Position numbers and translations under genes: made by a program | The notes under the pieces: generated by a model | The model's input: only the letters and a program-made list of their open reading frames with translations | Databases searched by the model: none | What the model was told of the DNA's origin: nothing | Part shown: positions 33,978-44,217 of the stretch, in pieces | How the letters are laid out: each line of letters begins with the position of its first letter | Position numbering within the stretch: position 1 is the first letter of the stretch | NCBI RefSeq assembly: GCF_026914185.1 | Contig: NC_070560.1 | Coordinates: 8,299,501 to 8,363,500, forward strand | Length of the DNA: 64,000 bases | Reading direction: 5' to 3' | Source: Puccinia triticina | Taxonomy: Eukaryota > Basidiomycota > Pucciniomycetes > Pucciniales > Pucciniaceae

Positions 33978-34667
33978 TGTGGTGCTCCATTCCAAACCAT
34001 AAGTAGTATTTTTATTGCTTTCCTTTACATATATTCATCATTACATTACCCATTTCCCTATAACCCTTCACAAATACCTAATTATTATTGCATATTCAGA
34101 TTCTACGCCAAATTTCACCTATAGTCACTCATACATAGTATACCCTTATCTTCAATGGTTCAGTAGTTATAGAGGATATAAGACTTACAGAAAACCTACA
34201 GTCTTCATTAGTTACAATACTCATTTCATTAGTAACTTACTTGAATCATTACATTACATTCCTTTTACATATATATTCTCACATACTAAACCCTTTACAT
34301 ACATTACTCATTATGTACTATACCTATTGTAGATATTACATCATTGGATCTGTGCTTACCCCTTTCAGTAGTGCTCATCATTACAAGTTGTTACTATGTT
34401 CACATCACTTTCCCCATTTGTACAACCTTCATTCCCATAGCCAGAATTCCTCATTGTCTGTGCTCATCCTTCCTTCTTATAAGAACTGTCCTTCCCCCCC
34501 TCACTTGTACTCTAGCCAGCCAAGGGAAGATTTATGCAGAGATTATATACAGAAATTATAGTAGAAATCACTCATCATCTATTGCTCATTGATACCATTG
34601 CAGTTGCTCCTCAACCCATTGCTATTGAACCATTTCCATTGCTTTCCCCTCTTCCATCACTGCTCCA
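33978..34667 (+). repeat. Gy-1 3' LTR, truncated
   Basis: It matches 24143-24832 with four visible substitutions. After 34667 the sequence switches to Copia DNA while the 5' LTR appears to continue about 220 bp more, so the end is probably missing. Confidence 0.85.
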
Positions 34668-37425
34668 AGCAGAGGACCGATTAAGAGACTTCCGATCTAG
34701 CGCAAGAATTAAGAAAACGATTGTACCGTGGCCGAACCCTCAAAACCCCCTGGTGACTTCGGCCTTTATTCTCCCAAAGCCACCCCTGAAGTTTTCCGGC
34801 CAATAGAACCTTCAACCAGCTTGTCTCCTGAACAAGAAGAAAAACCAATCATAGAATCCCAAGCCTTATCTTCATACTCCGAAGACTCGCATTCCACTTT
34901 CCAACCCGACAACCTTGTTCCATCAAACATGCACCAGGAAAAAAAAGTATTGAGTTGATGGCAAGTGACATGAAACAGCTTTGCTCTCAGCTCCAACACT
35001 GCTCCAATGCTGCTCCTCTCTACCAGCACATCTAGGGCTCACATGACAGGTTTCAGGATCAAAGCACTCCATGTGACAAAACCAGATGATTCTCAGCTTT
35101 GGCCCTGGCCCAGTTGATGCTCAGCTTTTATGGTGGCTGAGCTTATGCTCAGCTTTTATGGTGGCTGAGCTGATGCTCAGCTTTTGCCCTGGCCCAGCTG
35201 ATGCTCAGCTTTGGCACCAGCCACCTGACAATCATCTTTGGCCCTGGCACAGCTGATGCTCAGCCTTGGCCGTGGCTCAGCTGATGCTCAGCTTTGGCCC
35301 TAGCCTAGCTGATTTTCATATCTGGTCCTTTCCAAGCTGATGCCCATCTTTTTCCCAGGCCTGGCTCAGCTAATACTCAGCAAGCTGAGCATCAGCTGGC
35401 CAGCTGGCCCAGGACTGGGTCAAAGCTGAGCATTAGCTGGGCCAGGACTAGGAAAAGGCTGAGCAAGGACTGGTAAAAAGCTGAGCATCACAAAGCTGAG
35501 AATCAGCTGCATCAGGAATAGTACAAAGCTGAGCATCAGCTGGGCAATGACTGTTGAAAAGGTGTTATTCCAATGCTGAGAGTGAGCTGGGTGAAAAAGA
35601 TGAGTATGAGCTGGGCAAAAAAGCTGAGTATAAGCTGAGTACCAAAGCTGAGCATCAGCTGGACATAACTGAGGATCAGTTGAGCTAATCAAAAACTGAA
35701 CAGGACCTCCTTGGTAGATTTGGGAAGTTGAGGAGATGGTTGGGAGATTGGTTTAGATAGTGGATAGATATTGGATAGATGGTGGGTAGCTGGCTGGAGC
35801 TGGTGTGATGTCACTTGTCATCAACTGACTATTTTTTTTTCCTGGTGATGGCGGCTGAAATCTCAACTACAAATGATTCTGGACCGACTTCCATCAAATT
35901 GTGTACTGAAAAACTTAATCATCTTAATTTCACTTTGTGGCGTTATGACATTTGATGTTCTCTGGGCTACTTGGGTCTGTACAAATTTCTCAAGCCTCAT
36001 TCAGCTGCTCTCAAAGCTCGTTCAGATTATCAAAACAAAGTCAAACAAGTAACCAATTACATTCGACTACATCTTTCCCAAGTGGACGCAGTTTGTTTTG
36101 TTCCCAACTTAGATGTATACGATCCCATCGCTCTTTGGGATTCCATTCGAGATCACTATGCTGAAAATTCAATTGAAAATTCTGCCAATCTCATGGACAA
36201 ATTACACGATTTCAACTTTGTTGAAGACAACATGGCGGAAATCATCGATCAATTCCAAACCACTTTTCAACTCATGGTCGAAGTTAGTTCAGAGGATTTT
36301 GACGTCAAAACGCTTGAGATGACATGGGTCTTCTTTGTTCTTAAGCGCCTTCCCTCCTTGTATTCCACTTTCTGGTCATTTCAATTTTCAAGTTTAAAGA
36401 AAGTCAATGGAATACGACCTGTCATATCCATGGCCCAATTTCTTTCCGATTTGGAAACTAAACTTTGGCGTCAACGTGAAGCTGTTGCTCAACTCACTGC
36501 AGCTGCGACGGCATTGGCTCTAAATCGTCAAAATACAAACTCTCAAGAAGCTTTCAAAGGCAACTCGGCTACGTTTCAAAACTCCGCTCAAAAATCCAAA
36601 TCTCGCCGACCTACCTGTCAGCGTGGTGTTCACCATCCCGATACCTCTCACACCAAGGAAGATTGTCATCAACTTCACCCGGCAAAAGCAGTGGCTTATC
36701 ATCAAGCTGCCATTGATCGAGTCAATTCAAAATTAACTTCGAACACCTCTTCCAATCACGCTCTTCTTAGCATCAACTCTGGTGTATCGGATGCTATTGT
36801 ACTAGATAGTGGTGCATCAGGCCACTACTTAAAATATCGCGACTATTTTACATCCTTCACCTCAATATCATCTTCAGTCTATGGAGCTAACGGTGCCGCG
36901 ATTCCAATCAAAGGAGTCGGAGCTGCAATAATCCACGCTGCCTCCGGTCCAATTCACATTCCCGAGGCGTTCTTTGTCCCGGATCTATCAAACTCTCTCA
37001 TTCCTCAATCTTTCTACATCAGACAAGGATATTCCATTCTTTCTATCGCTAATGGCTCCGGTTTTGAATGTCGGCGGAACGATCACATTCTGTGCCGAGG
37101 TACAACTTCCGAAAATGTTCTTCTCATTAATATGAACAATTCAAGGGCCTTAGCTGTAAATTCCACACCTTCTCGCTCTCCTATTGAACTTCATCGCGCT
37201 CTTGGTCACCCAAGTCTTCCGTACCTCAAGACAGCCTTTCCAAACAAAAATCTTGGGTTAATCGAATGCTCAGTATGCGATGTTTCAAAAATGCATTGAA
37301 CTCCTTTCTCCGGAAGCTTTCCTTCTGTATCAAAATCCCTCGACTGCATTCATATGGACCTCTGCGGTCCAATGACCCCTCCTCCGCGCGGAGGTAATCT
37401 GTATTTCCTAAAAATTGTCAATGGA
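34668..37425 (+). pseudogene. Copia (Ty1-type) Gag-protease-integrase N-terminus, decayed
   Basis: The frame runs through a Ser/Pro-rich leader (34728-34931), is split by CACCAGG copy 2, and resumes at ATG 35848 (MAAEISTTNDSG). It carries the Copia Gag block (LCTEKLNHLNFTLWRYDI; ALWDSIRDHYAENS), a protease active site VLDSGASGHY and the pre-integrase region ELHRALGHPSLPYLK...CSVC. Two TGA codons (35953 and 37297) interrupt it, each at a place where an Arg CGA would fit. The integrase begins HMDLCGPMTPPPRGG and stops being Copia-like near 37425. RT and RNase H are absent. Confidence 0.8.
34932..35847. mobile_element. CACCAGG non-autonomous DNA transposon, copy 2 (916 bp)
   Basis: Termini CACCAGGAAAAAAAAG and CCTGGTG are flanked by the duplication ATG (34929-34931 and 35848-35850). 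The duplicated ATG lies inside the Copia reading frame (LVPSN-M-AAEIS). The interior is the same subterminal repeat field as the other copies, with the orientation switching at about 35390. Confidence 0.9.
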
Positions 37426-37659
37426 TTCGTTATCCCAAAAGACCCAGAGCTGCGCCTCATGATCATTTGCACGGACCACAAATCACTGGACCACCCGGGA
37501 TGGCTTGAGACGGTTGCTTGGCTTGGTAGAAGTTATATTTGGACGTCCTTGTCCGATGAGGTGCGGAATTTTATGCTTGAGTGCCCCGCCTGCCAACATT
37601 TGGACGAGTTGACAGTGGCCCCAGTTGAGACACCTGAGTTCACTCCGGACCACAACTGA
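37354..37659 (+). pseudogene. Chimeric ORF: Copia integrase start joined to Gypsy-type zinc domain
   Basis: The first 24 codons are Copia (MDLCGPMTPPPRGGNLYFLK). From about 37425 the protein becomes PKDPELRLMIICTDHKSLDH...SLSDEVRNFMLECPACQHL, which resembles the zinc-binding domain before a Gypsy integrase. The frame is continuous across the join and ends at 37659. It is probably the scar of a nested insertion and deletion, not a real gene. Confidence 0.6.
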
Positions 37660-39239
37660 TTGTCATCAACCACCTTGTCCTGGGCTACAGTGTACCCTGC
37701 CCAAGATCCCCACGCCACTTTCCGCACAGCACCCGCCCCAACAAACTCTCCCCTCTTCAGTCCTCACTCATCCAAACTCGCCTTGCCCTTGCCAACTCGG
37801 CCATCACCTTCCCGCACGTCTAACCCCTCCTTTTCCGGCCCAATCTTATCTTTGCAGTGCCTTCCCCAACAACCAGACGCTTCATCCCCAGTCTCAACTT
37901 CTTGTAAGAGTTTCACTCAGGTTTCACACTTACTCAAACTGAACTCATTAGACACATATCTAATTATGCTTATACATGATATTGTTGCCCAATATATCTT
38001 GTACTCCTGTTCGAAGGACTCCTCTCTCCTTTTTCCTCAAGCTGGACTTCACCATGGTTTTCCCTTTCTTGTCATTCCTTCGAAATACACACTCTTTTCA
38101 TAGAACTCCAGGCCTTTGGCCCTCCGCTCCACTGATCACTCAGTGAAGGACTTCCAGTCCTTACACTTTTTTTTTCTATGCTAAGAGTTTTCTCTTTCAA
38201 CAATCTCTTTCCACCTCATTGACTTAGGTTGCCACCTTTGGGCTTGATTCTCATTCTTCAACTCGCTGGTCTTCTCCTGATTTCATTCTCGTGGACGCTG
38301 TCGCGCGGAGTACTCGATCTTGCTTGATTGGACACTTGGTCACCTCAATCCACCCAGCAGACGCCGCTGTACTCGACAGCACAATCTTGGCCAACTCTCT
38401 CCTCTCTGACTGGATTCTTCAGACGGACAACTTCTCCAACTCAGGCCCCGCGATTTGAAGAGACAACATCTTACCCAGCCCTTGTTTATTACTTCCATTG
38501 ATCAGATGGCCCCGCCTCCCTCGTATTTGCCGTGGTCTTGAACGGACCGGACCCCTTACAGCGACGCTTCCTTGGCTTGTTGAACAAATACACAACCATT
38601 TGACTGGACGACGACACCAGCAGCAGACCTTGCTCGACGGCCCCACAGGACTGCCTAGACGGCCTCAGATCCCCTAGACCTCTCCACGCCCTCTGATTGA
38701 CTACAAAGGACCGGACAGACAGCATACGCCGGCCCCTCCTAGATGCGAAGGACCTGAGATTCCGACCAACGACTTCCTACCCCCCCCTCGTCATCGCCTC
38801 CATCTGCTACCACACCTCGTCCGCGCTACCTGCCGTCGACACGCTCGATCTGCCAAAGCCTTTTCCTCACATCCGTCCAATCCCTCTTGGTTGGCCTTTT
38901 CTCACAGCTCTCCTTCTCCTAGAGGGCATTCTTCTCGCACTCTCCGCGGTCAGCCCTTGACCTCGTCGCTCTTAGCCCTTGCTTGCCACCTCCTCAGCCA
39001 GGAGCACCTCCACCATCCTCGACAGAGATCCAGACCTTCCTGGTCCTGCTTGTCGGCCAGTCCTTGCTGGCTTCTTCAGCCACCCATCCACTGGCTCGAC
39101 TTGCGACTCACCGGCCTATCCATACCAACAAACTCATCCCCGACTGGCCCCTGCCCAGGAAGCAAATCAGAGAGGTTGCCGGTGTATCCGAGCTCAAACT
39201 AGAGCTCCTGGACTCGATTGGACAAGCAAGGCCTCCCCA
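37660..39239. other. Unassigned CT-rich stretch
   Basis: Several open frames exist only because of base composition (Pro/Ser/Arg-rich, overlapping on both strands). I see no family motif, LTR or RNA gene. Confidence 0.35.
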
Positions 39240-39548
39240 AGGGCTCCCTGACCTTCCAACAACTCCCCGTCCTTCCGACGGCCCCCTGACCTCCCGACGA
39301 CCTTCCTAACCTTCCGACGACCTCCTAGCCGCCCCGCCGACCTCCTGGGCCTCCCTGAAAACTTCCCTGGCCTCCCCGACGACTGACTACCCTGCTCAAT
39401 GCCCCCTACCTCCGCGACAACTGTCTCGACTTTCCGACAACTTCCCCGACTTCCCCGACCCTTCGATGACTCCCTCGATTCTCCGACGACTTCCCCGACT
39501 CTCCGAAGACTCCCCCAACCCTCCGTTGACTTCCTCAACTCTCCAACT
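39240..39548. repeat. Degenerate minisatellite TTCCGACGACCTCCC
   Basis: About twenty imperfect copies of a 12-15 bp unit (GACTTCCCCGACTCTCCGA and variants) occur in a row. No spacer structure and no conserved protein. Confidence 0.75.
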
Positions 39549-40198
39549 GTAAAAATGCAGACAACTAAGAATGTATTTCTTATTAGATCTCTCTGTTATG
39601 ATGCTATGTACAATCGAGGTAATGATCCGAAGAGAAAAGAGAATAACAAAGGGAATAATTTTTACCTAAGAGCAGGAAAGTTTTGTTGCTGCGCTTGGCT
39701 GATTGTTATCGCCGGTGGAAAGATTTGATTGAGAATGTGAGAGAGAGAATTGGAATGAAAGAAGGATCCGATAATGGCCTAAGGACTGTGGGATCTAGTA
39801 TGAATGATCTTTGCAGTAGAATCAGTGATTCTGCTATCTTATTGAATCTATAAATCCAATCTTGGATTTACCTTTGCAGTAGCCAATCATGGCTGAGCTC
39901 GTTTGGTCTACTTTCTGTCCTTTGACGACGAGAAGTCTTGTCAATGCCTAAATGAAACATGAGCTCATTAGATAGCGTTCTATCATTGCACTCTTCTGTT
40001 TTCTATTGCCACTCACCTAATAGGATTAGGGCTGATTCTGGTGGCTAACCGAGGTGCGGTGATTCTTGGAGCGATGGATGTTCTGTGAGCAAATGATGTA
40101 GAAAGCGTAGCGACTTTGTTAGCCTGGCGCTTCTTTCTCATTGCTCAATCACAGCTGCTCTTATACTCACAATGCCGAAGATCCTGGAATTGTGTCTG
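39549..40198. other. Probable internal region following LTR-A, unassigned
   Basis: On the minus strand this follows the short gag-like ORF of LTR-A. A possible splice donor (ATTAG|GTGAGT) occurs near 40020. I could not build a reading frame. Confidence 0.3.
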
Positions 40199-40393
40199 CT
40201 ATGGTGTTGCCGTCTCTTCTCGGTTTGGCTTGCGCCCTCGGAGACTTGTTGCTCGCATCACCTGCTGTACATGGGATGAGGCAGGTTTGGGGTTAGCAAC
40301 TGTTTCTCTCACTAAGTTTTGAGCTTGTTTTGTCTGAAGGCCCTTGGTGGGGGGAAGAAGTTGGTTGGAAGAAGTAGTGCGTCGGGTGGACAT
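40199..40393 (-). CDS. Short basic ORF just inside LTR-A (possible Gag N-terminus)
   Basis: It starts ATG 40393, 68 bp after the LTR-A end. The 64-residue product (MSTRRTTSSNQLLPPTKG...RATSLRGRKPNREE) is basic and polar with no catalytic motif. Its place directly downstream of the LTR on the LTR strand suggests the beginning of a Gag or leader protein that is truncated or spliced on. Low certainty. Confidence 0.35.
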   Translation of the reverse strand: MSTRRTTSSNQLLPPTKGLQTKQAQNLVRETVANPKPASSHVQQVMRATSLRGRKPNREETATP

Positions 40394-40461
40394 GCGATGT
40401 GAGTCAAATAAGAAGGGGTGTTCAGCAGTGGTGCGAAGACAAGGGTTCTAGAAAAAAAAAG

Positions 40462-40821
40462 TGTAAGCTCTCAATTTTGAGAGCTTCACTGTTTGAAGGC
40501 GAAGGTGGAGACGAAGGCACGAAGGGGCACAGCAGCTTTCTAGAACCTCGGTTTGATTACTATCAGAGGAAGGAAGCTAGCTCGGGGGAAGTATCAGTAC
40601 TTCCCTCTATCTACAACTAGAGGATGGAAAGGGGGGAAAGGGGAAAGAGAAGAGAAAGAAGAGAGGAAATGAGGGTGCTCACCTAGCTCGGGGGAAGTCT
40701 CAGTACTTCCCTGCCGAGCTAGGAGGGGCGGGGCTTGGGAGGTTATATGTGAGGCCGGGGTTGGATCGGTGACAGTCTCGTGACTGTCTCTGTGAGGTCG
40801 CGGGAAGCGCCGCGGCTCACA
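40462..40821 (-). repeat. LTR-A (360 bp)
   Basis: Plus-strand ends are TGTAAGC and GGCTCACA. It shares its architecture with LTR-B and LTR-C: a hairpin CCTAGCTCGG/CCGAGCTAGG, an intron-like segment, a downstream GGTTCTAGAAA and a terminal hairpin. No polypurine tract precedes it, so it may be a 5' or solo LTR. The right boundary could be 2 bp longer. Confidence 0.7.
40577..40722 (-). other. Intron-like segment flanked by 30-bp direct repeats in LTR-A
   Basis: On the minus strand a 30-nt copy (40712-40683) is followed by GTGAGC...GATAG (40682-40607, 76 nt, pyrimidine-rich) and then a second copy (40606-40577) that differs at one base. The repeat is AGGGAAGTACTGAGACTTCC followed by CCCGAGCTAG. 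GT-AG ends and a pyrimidine tract support splicing on the LTR strand; this is not proven. Confidence 0.65.
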
Positions 40822-40829
40822 CATACTGC

Positions 40830-42394
40830 TCTTGGTTCCAAAGAATACAAAAAAAAGAAATCATTTGTGTATACAAGATCTGACAGCTGACAGCCATATC
40901 TTGTTTTTAACAGCCCAACTCATACCACCGCCGCGGGCAGCGCTGCTTGCTGGACTTGATAGCCCATACTCTCAACAGTGTACATACATATTCATTTCTT
41001 TTGACCAGTGCTAAGATGGAGAGAATAACAGACAACTTCCCTCTCTTTTTGACTGCTGACCAGCCACAACTGTATATGCAATTCTCAAGCCATAAGGTGG
41101 TCCCAGGAGGCATTTGAGTTGCTTTGATCTGGGATTCTCTTGGCCGTGTCAAACAATGCACTTGTCACCTGGTAAGTGGCCTCTGCCTTTTGTTGGGTCT
41201 GGAAGTGTTGATATCTATGTTGGTAGCTGAACAAGTGGTGGGTCTGATGAAGTGAAGGCTGTGCTCAAATTTATCAAGTTGAAAGGATTGAGTTCTTGAA
41301 GTATTGGACTTATAAAGAATGGATGACTTGGTTTATTACAAAGTTTGAAAGATTTTAGCTGAAGTGAGACACGCTTGATGAAGGGGTGAAGAAAGTGAGA
41401 TGCAGATGAGAGGTAAACCCACTGGGAGCCAGTGGTTTAAATACCTAACAGATTCCCCTGGTTCCTCGACATGCGCCGCATTGGGTCTGCTTCTTCAAGG
41501 GATGGTCCCTAGTCCTAGTCCCGATGTTACTCGCTTCTTGTATCACCGAGCCCGTCAAGAGTGCACGTATCTAGGCTGTTCCTCTTGGTGGAGCTTGGAA
41601 CTTGAGCTTACCACTTGGGCGCCACCGTGACTGATGGCCCTTGGGTAACTCTGCGGTCCGAGGCTAACTTAACACAAGTCCCCCACTTCGGAGGGCCCTG
41701 GTACAGCCTGGGCTGGCGCGATAAGCCCTCGCGCAAAGCGCAACCTCCAAAGGAGGGACTTGGGACTAATGTCCACTTTTTGGCCTGAGGGTTTGAGGCT
41801 TTTTGGTGGGTGTTTTGTGCCATTCAAATTTTGACCCTGTTACCAAAGGGCCCCAGGCATGCCCTTTGGATCATGAAACTTGTCTCACTCTTCCCTATCT
41901 TTTGCCGCTACACACATCTCTGGAAGTCCAAGCGTTCTCCTCCCATGACCCTCCAAACTTATGGCTTTTGGGGTATTCTGGGCTGTATAACATGTGTGGA
42001 TTGAACTGACCTCGGAAAACAGTATGCTCATTCAATTCAATTCCACAGGATCCAAGCTCTCCGAGCTCTGGTCAATATGCCTCGGCCAATCCAGCTCATG
42101 TGTCCAATCCTCATTATGAGGACATGGATATGAAGCCAAGATGGTCAGCTATATTGACCCTTCAGGGCTTCAGCAGAGGCTTGTCAGTTTTTGCTGTGTG
42201 GAGGACGAAAGGAAAAAAGGGCATAAAAAGCCACAAAAGCCCCAAACTCTCAGGCAAAAAGTATGACATACGTCATAAGCCTCTCCTACAGAGAGTCCCT
42301 CAGGACGTGAGGGTCCCCCCCCCGCCCCCCCCCCCTCCGTTTGAGAGGCTTAGTTAGGCTAGGGTCTGAGGAGGGTTTCTGCCATGGACCTTAG
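40830..42394. other. Unassigned stretch between LTR-A and LTR-B
   Basis: No coding frame or element was supported. A C-rich run (about 42310-42337) and some AAGTCCC/GGGACTT inverted pieces near 41680-41770 are the only notable sequence. Confidence 0.3.
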
Positions 42395-42733
42395 TGTAAG
42401 CGCTCCAAATAGGGGGGCGCTTCACTGGTCGGAACTGGCACTGGGAACGAGGAAGGCTGAGCCTTGGGAGATTTCTAGAACCAACAGTTGTGTGGATTGC
42501 AGAAAACCTAGCTAGCTCAGGAGAGATGGAAGGAACATCTCTCTGTCAGGACTACATACAAGGTTCTGGGAAGAAGGAGAAAGGAAGAGGAACTGGACAG
42601 ACTCACCTAGCTCAGGAGAGATGGAAGGAACATCTCTGCTGAGCTAGGAGGGGCGGGGGAATGGCTGGACTAAGTACCGGTCAGTTTGGGATCCTGTGAT
42701 CCTTCTTGTGACACCCCCAAGGGGGGGGTTACA
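42395..42733 (-). repeat. LTR-B (339 bp)
   Basis: Perfect short terminal inverted ends TGTAA...TTACA. On the minus strand it is preceded by the polypurine tract AGGGGGGGAGAA (42734-42745), which makes it a 3' LTR. It contains the hairpin CCTAGCTCAG/CTGAGCTAGG, the intron-like segment and a terminal hairpin near 42398-42425. Confidence 0.8.
42512..42647 (-). other. Intron-like segment flanked by 31-bp direct repeats in LTR-B
   Basis: Minus strand: a copy (42637-42607), then GTGAGT...TGACAG (42606-42543, 64 nt), then an identical copy (42542-42512). The repeat is AGAGATGTTCCTTCCATCTC followed by TCCTGAGCTAG. Confidence 0.7.
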
Positions 42734-42892
42734 TTCTCCCCCCCTATAAAAAGGAAGAAGAAATAGGGGCTGAGATAGACTGGGGAGAGGAGGGGCCTGG
42801 GCAAGGTTGGTACCGTTGAGGGAGATTATGGTGAATGTGTGGCGGGTCAAGAAGTTTGGCGGTTGACGTTGTGGTGATGGTGGGGTGGGATG

Positions 42893-43765
42893 CACCAGGA
42901 AAAAAAAGTAGTCACTTGATGGCAAGTGACATGACACAGCTTTGTTTTCAGCTCCAACACTGCTCCAATGCTGCTCCTCTCCACCAGCACATCTGGGGCT
43001 CACATGATAGGTGTCAGGATCAAAGCACTCAATGTGAAAAAACCAGATGATGCTCAGCTTTGGCCCTAGCCCAGCTGATGCTCAGCTTTTACCCTGGCTC
43101 AGCTGATGCTCAGTTTTTCCCCTGGCCCAGCTGATGCTCAGCTTTGGAACTGGACACCTGATAATCATCTTTGGCCCCGGCACAGCTGATTCTCAGCCTT
43201 TTCCATGGCTCAGCTGATGCTCAGCTTTGGCCCTAGCCTAGCCTATTTTCAGCTCTGGTCCTGTCCAAGCTGATTCCCATCTTTTTCCCTGGACTGGCTC
43301 AGCTGATACTCAGCAAGCTGAGCATCAGCTGGCCAGCTAGTCCAGGACTGGGCCAAAGCTGAGCATCAGCTGGGACAGGACTAGGAGGAGGCTGAGCAAG
43401 GACTGGTACAAAGCTGAGAATCAGCTGCGCCAGGACTAGTACAAAGCTGAGCATCACCTGGGCAAGGAATGGTCAAACAGCTTTATTCAAATTCTGAGAG
43501 TGAGCTGTGTGAAAAAGCTGAGTATGAGCTGGGCAGAAAAGCTGAGTATGAGCTGGGTGCCAAAGCTGAGTATCAGCTGGACAGAACGGAGGATCAGTTG
43601 GGCTCATCAAAAACTGAACAGGACCTCCTTGGTAAATTTTGGAAGTTGAGGAGATGGTTGGGAGATTGGGGTAGATAGTGGATAGATATTGGATAGATGG
43701 TGGGTAGCTGGCTGGAGCTGGTGTAATGTCACTTGTCATCAACTGACTATTTTATTTTCCTGGTG
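42893..43765. mobile_element. CACCAGG non-autonomous DNA transposon, copy 3 (873 bp)
   Basis: Termini CACCAGGAAAAAAAAG and CCTGGTG with target duplication ATG (42890-42892 and 43766-43768). It is inserted in the internal region upstream of the LTR-B polypurine tract. Subterminal repeats switch orientation around 43320. Confidence 0.9.
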
Positions 43766-43854
43766 ATGGTTCTTGAAGCGGGCGGGGAAAAGGAGAAGAC
43801 TGGGTGTTTGGATGTTGTGGAAAGGAAAGATAAGGAAAAGCTGGAAGGAGGACT

Positions 43855-44000
43855 GGGACAGACAGAGAGAGGGCTGGGGCAGGCAGGAAGATAGACAGAA
43901 GACCGAGACAGACAGACAGAGGACCAGGGCAGACAGACAGAGGACCGGGGCAGACAGACAGACAGACGGAGGACCAGGACAGACAGACAGAGGAGCAGAT
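43855..44000. repeat. GACAGACAGAGGACC tandem repeat
   Basis: Six to seven units of about 20-24 bp with a GACAGACAG core. Both strands are open across it by composition only. Confidence 0.8.
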
Positions 44001-44217
44001 CACTTTCCGACGTTACGGACTGAAGTGACTGGAAGTAGGGATTGAGACTGGGACGGGTAAAATTAAAGCTGATGGGAGATGGGTCTTGGATGGATGGATT
44101 GATGGGGCAGGAGTCAGACAGAGAATGAGAGACTGTATGGAAGAGCGGAGTGGAGCAGAAGGGAAAGGCGGGGCTGGGGGTTGGTGGAGGTGCCAGAGAA
44201 AAGGATGATCTCCAGGA

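Larger units (their letters stand above)
24143..34667 (+). mobile_element. Gy-1, Gypsy (Ty3-type) LTR retrotransposon
   Basis: Order: 5' LTR, PBS-like motif, gag-protease ORF, -1 frameshift site, RT-RNase H-integrase, antisense spliced gene, CCHC ORF, polypurine tract, 3' LTR. The LTRs differ at only four positions that I can see over 690 bp, so insertion is recent, yet pol has a frameshift and a stop. The coding part is conspicuously CpG-poor compared with its neighbours. The element interrupts the DIRS-like gag on its left and abuts Copia sequence on its right, with no target duplication because the 3' LTR is truncated. Confidence 0.9.

Noticed and set aside
33583..34002. LDTGLW-rich plus ORFs that superficially suggest aspartic protease
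   Set aside because: The DTG strings come from a TGGACT/TTGGA microsatellite, not from a protease fold.
38697..39309. Overlapping Pro/Ser/Arg-rich plus ORFs
   Set aside because: CT-rich sequence leaves several frames open at once, and none has a conserved motif or spliced partner.
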